Source of the DNA: Planctomycetota bacterium
GTDB lineage: Bacteria > Planctomycetota > Phycisphaerae > Phycisphaerales > Phycisphaeraceae
Assembly: GCA_016350165.1 (NCBI GenBank)
Contig: CP066225.1
Location: 4,526,001 to 4,590,000 of the forward strand
Reading direction: 5' to 3'
DNA: 64,000 nt
Below, piece after piece: positions 8,427 to 16,528 of this stretch. The first letter of the stretch is position 1. Each line of letters begins with the position of its first letter. The notes beneath the pieces are model-generated. The model was not told where the DNA came from. It saw nothing but the letters and a program-made list of their open reading frames with translations, and made no database searches. The translations under genes were made by a program, and so were the position numbers.

Positions 8427-10421
8427 ATGGTTGAGCAACGTAAAGTCGCTACAACAGTTCAAGCAAAACATCGTCCAGGTAGTAGCAGGGGCAAGAACGG
8501 AACCACCACAACCGCAAATATCCCTCGCTCTGATGTGCAACGTCGTCAGCAGCAACGTGGTCTTTCTCTAACCTTTGATACAACACAATGGATCGATCGT
8601 CTTGACAACTTCGAAGGTTCATTCCCAGAGTTTGTCAAGGAATTGCTCTCTGTTCAGTGTCTCGTTTCAAAAGCAAGTGCAGGCGCAATTGTTCAGCAAG
8701 GTGGTACGGAACATGGCGGTTGGGGACTTATTGCAAGTCGGCCAGTCCTCGATAATAAATCCGGCCTACCAGAATGGCTCAATAGAGCACTCAAAGATGT
8801 ACCTCCTGTAAACAACACCAAACGTGCTTATCTTAAGCACTACACCACGAGTAAACGCAATCAAAGATCAGAAGGCAGTAAAGGTGAGTACCTCATATAC
8901 TTACCCCTTATCTACGACCAGTCTAAGCGCATCTTAGGCGTTTTCTGGATTACGGTTGATGATGAATCCACCGCACGTGAGCGTGCAAACCAACTCAAAC
9001 TCACGCAAGGCGCATACACCACTTTCGAGTTACGTAACCAGTTACGTAAGCAGGAAGAGGATATGCAGATCGTTACACGCTCTGTCGCTGTACTTGATCA
9101 ATTTAACGCATACAACAAATTTCACGCTGCCGCCATGGCCCTCTGTAACGAAATCGCAACCGAGTGGCGGGCTGATCGTGTCTCTATCGGCTTAAAGCGT
9201 GGGCAATACATCAAAGTTATCGCAATCAATCAAACTGAACACTTTAGCCGTAAAATGCAGCTTATTCATGACATCGAAGGTGTTATGGAAGAATGTTACG
9301 ACCAGGATATTGAAGTGTTCTATCCAATGCCGCCTGACGTTCCCGTCATTGGTCGGCAAGCCAAGCGTCTCTCCGAGCGTTACGGCCCTTGCAATATATA
9401 CAGCCTTCCGCTTCGTCGCGATGATGAAATTATCGGTGTGCTAACTGTTGAAATGCCACTCGATCGACCACTTGATGAAAACGGCCTCGAAGGTATCCGT
9501 CTTCTCGGCAACCTCATCGCGCCTCGCGTCGATGACCTTGAGAAGGCTAATCAATGGATAGGTAAGCAACTTCTTGAATCTGTTAAACATGGTGGCGAAA
9601 TTGTTGTTGGTCCTACTCACACTTGGGTCAAACTTACAGCCGTTGCTGTCAGTGTTGTACTCGGCCTTATATTCTTCCTGCCAGCAACCGATTACGTCGA
9701 ATCACCTTTTGAAATTGATGCTATCACACGTCAGGTCATAGCAGCGCCTTTCGATGGTTACATCGAAGAAGTCTACGTTGAGCCCGGCGACGTGATCCTG
9801 AGTGACGAGCAAGTCATGGGTACACTCGCAACAGGTGATCTTCGTTTGCAGCGTGCCTCACTCATGGCTCAACTTGCTGAATTCGAAATTGATGCCGACA
9901 TAGCTCGTCGTGAAGGCAGCACGGTTGATGTTCACATCGCTCAATCAAAAGCAGACGCTATCCGAGCTGAAATCGGTATCGTCGATGACGACATTGAAGA
10001 TGCGCTCATGCGTAGCGCCATCACTGGTATCGTTATTGACGGCGACCTTCGCCCTCGTACCGGTGGCGCCGTTCAACGCGGCGAGGCACTCTTCGAAGTG
10101 GCACCCATCGACAGTCTTCGTGCTGAGCTTTATGTGCCGGAAGATCGCATCAATGATGTATATCCAGATCAGCGTGGCTCACTTTCAACAGCCGCAAGCC
10201 CCGGCACATACATCGGGTTCATCGTCGAAAAGATTGAACCCATGGCCGAGATACGCAATGGTCAAAACGTCTTCCTTGTACGTGTGAAAATGGATGAAAT
10301 GCCACAATGGCTTCGTCCCGGTATGCAAGGTTTAGCCAAAATTGAAGCTGGTGAAACCAGTTACTTCAACCGCTGGACTCGCGGTGCTGTGAACTGGGTC
10401 AGAACAAAACTCTGGCTTTAG
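8427..10421 (+). CDS. GAF-domain / HlyD-type membrane adaptor protein
   Basis: A 664-residue protein with a cytoplasmic sensor-like half and a periplasmic adaptor half. Residues 1-45 are basic and disordered. A GAF-like segment (about 55-190) ends in LIYLPLIYDQ and GVFWITVDD, and a clearer GAF domain (about 215-370) contains NKFHAAAMALCNEI and IIGVLTVEMPLDRPLDE. A single transmembrane helix (about 402-422, AVAVSVVLGLIFFLPA) comes next, then a HlyD-type barrel-sandwich and beta-barrel region (about 435-645, QVIAAPFDGYIEEVYVEPGD) with only a short helical hairpin. HlyD proteins link inner-membrane exporters to the envelope. A GAF fusion suggests gating or sensing from the cytoplasm. It is the first of three closely spaced genes and lies 126 bp after the tagged giant chitinase. 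The ligand is unknown. Confidence 0.82.
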   Translation: MVEQRKVATTVQAKHRPGSSRGKNGTTTTANIPRSDVQRRQQQRGLSLTFDTTQWIDRLDNFEGSFPEFVKELLSVQCLVSKASAGAIVQQGGTEHGGWGLIASRPVLDNKSGLPEWLNRALKDVPPVNNTKRAYLKHYTTSKRNQRSEGSKGEYLIYLPLIYDQSKRILGVFWITVDDESTARERANQLKLTQGAYTTFELRNQLRKQEEDMQIVTRSVAVLDQFNAYNKFHAAAMALCNEIATEWRADRVSIGLKRGQYIKVIAINQTEHFSRKMQLIHDIEGVMEECYDQDIEVFYPMPPDVPVIGRQAKRLSERYGPCNIYSLPLRRDDEIIGVLTVEMPLDRPLDENGLEGIRLLGNLIAPRVDDLEKANQWIGKQLLESVKHGGEIVVGPTHTWVKLTAVAVSVVLGLIFFLPATDYVESPFEIDAITRQVIAAPFDGYIEEVYVEPGDVILSDEQVMGTLATGDLRLQRASLMAQLAEFEIDADIARREGSTVDVHIAQSKADAIRAEIGIVDDDIEDALMRSAITGIVIDGDLRPRTGGAVQRGEALFEVAPIDSLRAELYVPEDRINDVYPDQRGSLSTAASPGTYIGFIVEKIEPMAEIRNGQNVFLVRVKMDEMPQWLRPGMQGLAKIEAGETSYFNRWTRGAVNWVRTKLWL

Positions 10422-10462
10422 TTTGACTATTCAAGAGTTAGATTAACCGGTGAGGTAAACAC

Positions 10463-12664
10463 ATGGGTGCAGACAGACCGACATTCAGCGAATCATGGTA
10501 CCGCGTTGGCCCGCTTAAACCCAGGCTACGTTCAGTCATCCAGACCACACGCCAGCAATACCGCGGGCACGTTTGGCACATCCTTCGTGACCCTGCCAAC
10601 AACAAGTTCTATCGGCTCGACGAACCAAGTTATCACTTCGTCGGTCTACTCGATGGTGTACGCACCATCGACGAAGCTTGGAAAAAATGCTGCGAAGATT
10701 TAGGTGACAACGCGCCTACCCAAGGCGAAGTTATTCAAACCCTCGGCCAACTCTATCAAAGTAACTTGCTGGATGCTGACATCACCCCCGACGTCGGCGG
10801 CATGTTTGAACGTCAACGAGAACGCGTCAAACGTGAAGTCTCCGGCTACCTCATGAACCTCCTTTTCTCAAAGGTGCCCGTTTGGGACCCCGACCGATTC
10901 CTCAATAAATGGACTCCCATGTTCGGCTGGGCATTCGGTCCTATCGGCCTCGCAATATGGCTCGTACTTATTTTCTACGGCGTCTTCACACTCGTTAATA
11001 ACGGCTCGCAATTCTTCAACATGGCCTCCGGTGTTCTCTCACCCGGTAACCTTGGTTGGCTTTTCATCAGTACCATCATCATCAAACTCATTCACGAATC
11101 AGGTCACGCATTTGCCTGTAAATATTTCGGTAATAAAGAGAACAGAGGCGGTGTCGAGGGGATCGGCGGTGAAGTGCATACCATCGGCGTTATGTTCGTT
11201 GCACTCATCCCTATGCCTTACGTTGATACAAGCAGTTCATGGACATTGCGTAACAAGTGGCATCGCGCTTTCATCGGTATGGCGGGTATGTACCTCGAAC
11301 TCGCTGTCGCTGCTGTTGCCGTTGTCGTTTGGGCAAATACAGCGATGGGAACTGTGCCGCATGCGATTGCATACAACATGATCTTCATCGCATCTGTCTC
11401 AACTTTCCTCTTCAACGCGAACCCACTCATCCGTTTCGACGGCTACTACATCCTCTCTGACCTCACAGAGATGCCCAACCTCGCACAACGCAGTAAACAA
11501 TACCTTTACTTTGTCATCAAAAAATGGGTTTATGGCGTCGATAAAGCAAATGACCCATCGCATTCACCTGCTGAACGTCCGTGGCTAATGTCATACGCAC
11601 TTGGTAGCGCAGTTTATAGAGTATTTATCTCCGTCGGCATTATTCTTTTTGTTGCGGAGAAACTCATTATTCTCGGTATCATCATGGCCATCAGTACCCT
11701 TGTCGGTATGGTCTTCGTTCCATTCGGCAAATGGATGCATTATCTCTTCACCAACGGAGAATTACGTAAACACCGTGCACGTGCAATTGGCACAACAGCT
11801 GGTTTTGCTGCCGTTTTATTCCTTTTCCTCGGCATCATTCCGATGGCTGACCGTAGTGTCGCACAAGGCTTCGTACGTCCTGATCAGATCACAACCGTCT
11901 ATGCTGAAACCGAAGGTTATGTAGAGGGTGTACTTCCTTCAGGTGTACTAGTTGATCCAAACGGCCCACCGCTGGTTGAACTGCGTAATGTACACCTTGA
12001 ATTGGAACGCAACGGTTTAGTCGCACAGCAAGCAGAATACATTGCGAAGTATCGTAAACATCGTGATGAAGAAATGGCTGCTGGTTTCGCAATGCGTGAA
12101 CACTTGCAGGCTATCGATCAAGAGATTGATCGTGCAGATCGCGATGTACGCAATCTCATGGTGAAAGCGCCATTCAAAGGTAATTGGATCACAGGAAAAA
12201 ACGATTCAGTACTTGGGCAATACGTGCAACGCGGCCAGGAACTTGGACAAGTCGCATCACTCAATGATATGCAGATCGTGGTTGCTGCAGACCAGTTCCT
12301 TGGACCACGACTTTATCGTTTGCCTAATGAAGAGGTCGTCGTCGATATCATGATCCAAGGTCATCCCGACTTGAAATTCAAAGGCACAATCGAGCAGGTC
12401 ATCGCCGCCGGTCAACGCGACCTTCCATCAGAAGCACTCAGCCAGCAGGCTGGCGGTGAGATGGCAATGGAACAGGATTCAAGTGGCAGTTCAGTTGCAA
12501 GTGAGATCTTTTTCGAGGTTCACGTGAATCCTGAAATGCTTGAAGATCTGAAACTCTATCCTGGCCAGCGCGTTCTCGTGCGTTTTGAAATGCCTAGCCA
12601 GACGATTGCTTCCCAAACTTGGCGTACGATTCGTCAATTAGTCCAGACACGATTCCAGATCTAA
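10463..12664 (+). CDS. PqqD-like / M50 site-2-protease-like / HlyD fusion membrane protein
   Basis: A 733-residue polytopic membrane protein. Residues about 20-110 resemble a PqqD-like winged-helix peptide-binding module (FYRLDEPSYHFVGLLDG). Several transmembrane helices follow. The zinc-binding HESGHAFACKYFG motif (HExxH, near residue 210) and the later NPLIRFDGYYIL motif (near 319) are the two signatures of the M50/site-2 protease fold. After further helices (about 390-480), a barrel-sandwich HlyD-like part (about 480-733) starts with VYAETEGYVEGV and continues with a helical stretch and VKAPFKGNWITG. A Shine-Dalgarno GTGAGGT precedes the ATG. It sits 41 bases after the GAF-HlyD gene and 26 before the SecA-like gene, so co-transcription is likely. 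Related M50-HlyD fusions occur in planctomycetes and in peptide-export clusters. The role here, cleaving or conducting tagged exoproteins, is inference. Confidence 0.82.
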   Translation: MGADRPTFSESWYRVGPLKPRLRSVIQTTRQQYRGHVWHILRDPANNKFYRLDEPSYHFVGLLDGVRTIDEAWKKCCEDLGDNAPTQGEVIQTLGQLYQSNLLDADITPDVGGMFERQRERVKREVSGYLMNLLFSKVPVWDPDRFLNKWTPMFGWAFGPIGLAIWLVLIFYGVFTLVNNGSQFFNMASGVLSPGNLGWLFISTIIIKLIHESGHAFACKYFGNKENRGGVEGIGGEVHTIGVMFVALIPMPYVDTSSSWTLRNKWHRAFIGMAGMYLELAVAAVAVVVWANTAMGTVPHAIAYNMIFIASVSTFLFNANPLIRFDGYYILSDLTEMPNLAQRSKQYLYFVIKKWVYGVDKANDPSHSPAERPWLMSYALGSAVYRVFISVGIILFVAEKLIILGIIMAISTLVGMVFVPFGKWMHYLFTNGELRKHRARAIGTTAGFAAVLFLFLGIIPMADRSVAQGFVRPDQITTVYAETEGYVEGVLPSGVLVDPNGPPLVELRNVHLELERNGLVAQQAEYIAKYRKHRDEEMAAGFAMREHLQAIDQEIDRADRDVRNLMVKAPFKGNWITGKNDSVLGQYVQRGQELGQVASLNDMQIVVAADQFLGPRLYRLPNEEVVVDIMIQGHPDLKFKGTIEQVIAAGQRDLPSEALSQQAGGEMAMEQDSSGSSVASEIFFEVHVNPEMLEDLKLYPGQRVLVRFEMPSQTIASQTWRTIRQLVQTRFQI

Positions 12665-12690
12665 TACACAGTTTGAAAAGCGAGTTCATT

Positions 12691-14751
12691 ATGAGTCATG
12701 TGATCAGACAAGGTGAAGATCTGACGATCAAAACTGATCCCGGTTTGCCGCAGTTTAATACTGATGCGATGCCGCGTGTTTCGTCCATGATCGCATGGGA
12801 AGCCTGTAAGCGTTGGCAACCTCTAAAGGGTGATCGTGAAGCAAAGAAACTGCTCAAAGGTCTGGATGCGTTCTGGGATTCAGGCACGGCACGTGTTGTG
12901 AACATCTATCCACGTACACGCGTTTTGATGAAACGCGCAAAGAAAATCATGCATATTTCAGATGGTTTTCAGAAACTGAGCGAAGAAGAGTTCAAAGAAA
13001 AGATCGAAGAGTATCGCGAGATTTATCGGCGCAGTAAAGATAATGATGAAGTGCAGATGACCGCACTGGCGATTGTGCGTGAAGCATCACGACGATCGGT
13101 TGGTATGGCACATTATCAAAATCAGATTGCATGTGCACTGGCGATAACACGTCATTGTTTGGCAGAGATGGCGACCGGCGAAGGTAAAACGCTCACTGCA
13201 ACCATGCCCGCAGTACTCGAAGGGTGGCGGGGAAAGGGTGTGCATGTCATGACTTCGAACGACTATCTTGCTCACCGCGATTCGGAAGATATGCGTCCGG
13301 TATATGAATATTGCGGTTTAACTGTTGCGTCAGTAACGAATGAAATGGCGCCGACGGATCGACGTAATGCATATTACTGTGATGTCACGTATGCAACACA
13401 CCAGAATGTCGCAGCAGATTTTCTGCGTGATAAATTGCAACTCGGCACGATACGCAGTCTGACAAAAGCGATTTTGGAACGTGTACGTACTGGACAGAAA
13501 AGTTCATCGGGTAAGTTGGTAATGCGCGGTTTGGCTGCTGCGGTGATCGATGAAGCAGATTCGATTTTGGTTGATGAAAGTGTGACACCTTTGATTATTT
13601 CAGGCGATAATCCATCTGGTCAGGAAGAAGATGCGTTCCATGAAGCACGCGAACTTGCGCTGAAATTGGTTGAGAATGTTGATTACAAGATTAATGCGAA
13701 GTTTAAAGAAGTCGAACTGACGAAACAGGGTAAGAATCACCTTGAAGTGTTGACGGAAGATATGGGCGGGATGTGGCAGAGCGGGCGTATGCGTAATGAA
13801 TGGGTGACGCAGGCGCTGACCGCAGCTCACATGTTCCATAAGGGGGAGCAGTATATTATTGATGATGACAAGATTGTGATTGTTGATGAATCGACAGGGC
13901 GATTGATGCCGGACAGAACGTGGCGGGCAGGGTTGCATCAGGCAGTGGAAGCTAAAGAAAAAGTAACGATCACAAGTGCGAAAGAAACGCTGGCACGTAT
14001 CAGTTTTCAGCGGTTTTTCAGGCTGTATCCGCGCATCGGTGGGATGACTGGTACGGGTTGGGAGGCGAGAAATGAGATGTGGCAGATGTACCGACTGCCA
14101 ACGGTGAGGATACCGACGAACAAACCTTGTATCCGTAAGTTGTTGCCTGAGAAGATTTTTGCAAATGATGAATTGCGCTGGAAGGGTGTGGTGGATCAGG
14201 TTGCGGAGGTAAATAAGAGTGGGCGGCCGATTTTGATCGGGACGCGTAGCGTTGAAACGAGTTTGAAATTGAGTGAACTGCTGAAAGAACGTGGTATTGA
14301 ACATAAGGTTTTGAATGCGGTGAACCATGCAGAGGAAGCTGATATCGTTGCCGAGGCTGGGAAGAGGGGGCGTGTGACGGTCGCGACGAACATGGCGGGT
14401 CGTGGAACGGATATTAAATTGAAAGACGAGGTGCGGGAACTGGGAGGCTTGCATGTGGTTTCTGGAGAGCGTAATGAGACGGGGAGGGTGGATAGACAGT
14501 TGTTTGGCCGTGCTGGACGGCAGGGTGATCCGGGAAGTGCGATTTCGTTTGCGGCGATGGATGATGATCTGGTGATTCGGTATGGGCCGAGCAAGATCGC
14601 GCGGTATTTGGGTAAGTTTATGAGTGGTAGCCGCGCGTTTGATAAGGCGCAGGCGAATGCGGAGAAGCAAGCGTATCGGCAGCGCAAGAGTGTGCTGAAG
14701 CAGGATGATTGGCTGGCGAAGAATCTTGGATTTGCTGGTCGTGAACATTAG
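12691..14751 (+). CDS. Short SecA-like preprotein translocase ATPase lacking the C-terminal wing/finger region
   Basis: A 686-residue SecA paralogue. The start at 12691 (MSHVIRQ) is preferred, because an earlier ATG at 12619 would overlap the upstream gene and has no ribosome site. Conserved elements are Walker A MATGEGKT (160-167), the substrate-crosslinking-domain region with THQNVAADFLRDKL, Walker B VIDEADSILVDESVTPLIISGD (here split as VIDEADSILVDE and TPLIISGD), IGGMTGTG, TNMAGRGTDIKL and the arginine-finger motif GRAGRQGDPGS near 605. Ordinary SecA is about 830-900 residues. This one ends about 75 residues after the last motif, inside the first half of the helical scaffold, so the helical wing, two-helix finger and zinc tail are absent. 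It is therefore a specialised, SecA2-like motor, and the genome must encode a full SecA elsewhere. It is the last gene of the chitinase-linked cluster. Confidence 0.88.
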   Translation: MSHVIRQGEDLTIKTDPGLPQFNTDAMPRVSSMIAWEACKRWQPLKGDREAKKLLKGLDAFWDSGTARVVNIYPRTRVLMKRAKKIMHISDGFQKLSEEEFKEKIEEYREIYRRSKDNDEVQMTALAIVREASRRSVGMAHYQNQIACALAITRHCLAEMATGEGKTLTATMPAVLEGWRGKGVHVMTSNDYLAHRDSEDMRPVYEYCGLTVASVTNEMAPTDRRNAYYCDVTYATHQNVAADFLRDKLQLGTIRSLTKAILERVRTGQKSSSGKLVMRGLAAAVIDEADSILVDESVTPLIISGDNPSGQEEDAFHEARELALKLVENVDYKINAKFKEVELTKQGKNHLEVLTEDMGGMWQSGRMRNEWVTQALTAAHMFHKGEQYIIDDDKIVIVDESTGRLMPDRTWRAGLHQAVEAKEKVTITSAKETLARISFQRFFRLYPRIGGMTGTGWEARNEMWQMYRLPTVRIPTNKPCIRKLLPEKIFANDELRWKGVVDQVAEVNKSGRPILIGTRSVETSLKLSELLKERGIEHKVLNAVNHAEEADIVAEAGKRGRVTVATNMAGRGTDIKLKDEVRELGGLHVVSGERNETGRVDRQLFGRAGRQGDPGSAISFAAMDDDLVIRYGPSKIARYLGKFMSGSRAFDKAQANAEKQAYRQRKSVLKQDDWLAKNLGFAGREH

Positions 14752-15394
14752 TCAATTCGGTTTTGTGCGCACGATTTGTTTGGAAGTTGGTTTTTAAGAT
14801 GGTCATATTTTGCATGTTTTAAAATGAGTCTATGCGCGTATTAGTCAAATCTTTGATTGAAATTGTGAAATAGAATTGTAAATAAAGGGTTTATGAAAAT
14901 GGGTGTGCGTGATTGTGCGCGCGAATGTGAAAGTTGATTGATTTTCGGTGACTTTCCCGTAGTCGGAAATGGGTTGAAATGATGTAGTTTGGGTTAGTTT
15001 TGTTGAGGAATGGTTTAGGAATGGACAGTAATGAAAAGGTTTTGAAGGGGTGAATGCGTGAATGTGCGCGCGTTTTGTATTGCTGTTGGGTTTGGTATGT
15101 GCTTTGCATGTGGTGGGTGAAATGAAGAAATTGATTTGCTGTGTCTTCTATGGGGCCGGACCGGCCATTGTGGTGATGAGCGACGGATTTGGGTGAAGAT
15201 GGGGTGGAGTTGTGAGGGATTTTTCACTACAGCGTATCGTCAAATGCACATAATCGTTTTTGGTTGATTGTTTCACTGCAGCGTATCGCTGATTTTGGGT
15301 GTATTGGATATATCTTGACTGGAGACATTGCGTCACTTAATTTGATAGGTCGAAATTGTGTGCTGTAATTGGATTTTTGACTACGAGGTGATGT
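14752..15394. other. 643-bp G/T-rich spacer without a gene
   Basis: No credible coding frame is present: the minus-strand open frames are His/Ser/Pro-rich shadows. It contains two exact TGTGCGCGCG decamers (14914-14923 and 15063-15072), a 13-base palindrome GGCCGGACCGGCC (15154-15166) and an 18-base direct repeat described separately. No clear terminator for the SecA-like gene was seen. Confidence 0.5.
15222..15288. repeat. Direct repeat TTTCACTRCAGCGTATCG, two copies
   Basis: Copies lie at 15222-15239 and 15271-15288, differing at one base, with start points 49 bases apart. The second copy includes CAGCGTATCGCTG, a 5-bp inverted repeat around TAT. The pair lies 105-170 bases upstream of the SDR gene at 15395, so a regulator site for that gene is a reasonable guess. 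Confidence 0.45.
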
Positions 15395-16459
15395 ATGACG
15401 CAGATTGATCGAGAGAAGCCGGTGATGGTTAGTGGGGCGACGGGGTATGTGGCGGGGTGGATTGTGAAGAAGTTGCTAGATGAGGGGTTGACGGTGCATG
15501 CAGCGGTGCGCGATCCGGGTAATGCTGAGAAGTTGAAATATTTGAATGCGTTGGCGGAGAAGTCGGAAGGTACGATCAAGTATTTTAAGTCGGATTTGTT
15601 GGATGAAGGGTCGTATGCGGAAGCGATGGAGGGGTGTGAGTTGGTGTATCACACGGCGTCGCCATTTACGATGGAAGTGAAGGATGCGCAGAAGGAATTG
15701 ATTGAGCCTGCGATGTTGGGGACACGTAATGTGTTGGAACAGGCGAGTAAGACGGAGTCGGTGAAGCGTGTTGTAGTGACGAGCAGTTATGTTGCGATTT
15801 TTGGTGATAATGTTGATGTGAAGGATACGCCTCGCGGCGTGTTTGATGAGGAGGTTTGGAATACAACGTCTTCGATTGATCATATGCCTTATGCGTATTC
15901 GAAGGTGTTGGCGGAGAAGGAGGGATGGCGTGTATGTGGTGAGCAGAACAGGTGGGATATGGTGACGATCAATCCGGCGTTTGTGATAGGGCCGGGGATC
16001 AATCCGTTTGGAAGTTCGGAGAGTTTTAGTTTGATCAAGATGATGGGTGATGGAACGTTGAAGACTGGTGCGCCACGGTATGGGGTTGGTGTTGTTGATG
16101 TGCGTGATGTTGCAGAGGCGCATTATAAGGCTGGGTTTATGCCTGAAGCGAAGGGTCGGTATATGGTGGTGAGTGAAGGGACTGATTTTGTTGAGATGAC
16201 GAAGGCGTTATTGCCGAAGTATGGGGATGATTATGCGATACCGAGGCGAGCGTTGCCGAAATGGTTAGTATGGTTGGTGGGACCGCTGGTGGATAAGATG
16301 ATGACACGTAAGTTGATTTCTAAGAATGTGAATGTGCCTTGGTTGGGTGATAATCGTAAGAGTAAGGAAGAGTTGGGATTGACGTATCGGCCGATGGCGG
16401 AGTCGATGTGTGACTTTTTTGAGCAGTTGGTTGAGTATGAGGTGATTAAAAAAGCCTGA
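15395..16459 (+). CDS. NAD(P)-dependent extended SDR, dihydroflavonol-4-reductase/aldehyde reductase type
   Basis: A 354-residue protein of the extended short-chain dehydrogenase family. The Rossmann signature is VSGATGYVAGWIVKKLL (about 12-28), a variant of GxxGxxG in which glycine 3 is replaced (GATGYVA). The catalytic region shows VVVTSSYVAIFG (about 126-137) and YAYSKVLAEKEGW (about 167-179), that is YxxxK. The arrangement with VYHTASPF near 89-96 is typical of DFR-like ketone or aldehyde reductases rather than sugar-nucleotide epimerases. The substrate is unknown. The ribosome site ACGAGGTGATG is close to the start codon. The gene stands alone, with a strong terminator after it, and is G/T-rich like the preceding spacer. 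Confidence 0.8.
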   Translation: MTQIDREKPVMVSGATGYVAGWIVKKLLDEGLTVHAAVRDPGNAEKLKYLNALAEKSEGTIKYFKSDLLDEGSYAEAMEGCELVYHTASPFTMEVKDAQKELIEPAMLGTRNVLEQASKTESVKRVVVTSSYVAIFGDNVDVKDTPRGVFDEEVWNTTSSIDHMPYAYSKVLAEKEGWRVCGEQNRWDMVTINPAFVIGPGINPFGSSESFSLIKMMGDGTLKTGAPRYGVGVVDVRDVAEAHYKAGFMPEAKGRYMVVSEGTDFVEMTKALLPKYGDDYAIPRRALPKWLVWLVGPLVDKMMTRKLISKNVNVPWLGDNRKSKEELGLTYRPMAESMCDFFEQLVEYEVIKKA

Positions 16460-16478
16460 GAAAATAGAGATAAAAAAA

Positions 16479-16512
16479 ACCGCAAGCGAGAGAATGCTTG
16501 CGGTTTTTGTTT
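16479..16512. terminator. Bidirectional rho-independent terminator
   Basis: ACCGCAAGC (16479-16487) pairs with GCTTGCGGT (16496-16504), with a T-run after it on plus and an A-run before it (a T-run on minus). It separates the convergent SDR gene and autotransporter gene. Confidence 0.88.
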
Positions 16513-16528
16513 TTAATGTTGGTTGCGA

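Noticed and set aside
13600-14748. Long minus-strand open frame (382 codons) opposite the SecA-like gene
   Set aside because: It is the antisense shadow of a well-supported SecA-like gene. The product is rich in Arg/His/Thr/Pro with no family features, and no ribosome site is present.
15154-15166. GGCCGGACCGGCC as a terminator for the SecA-like gene
   Set aside because: It is 400 bases downstream, has no loop and no T-run.
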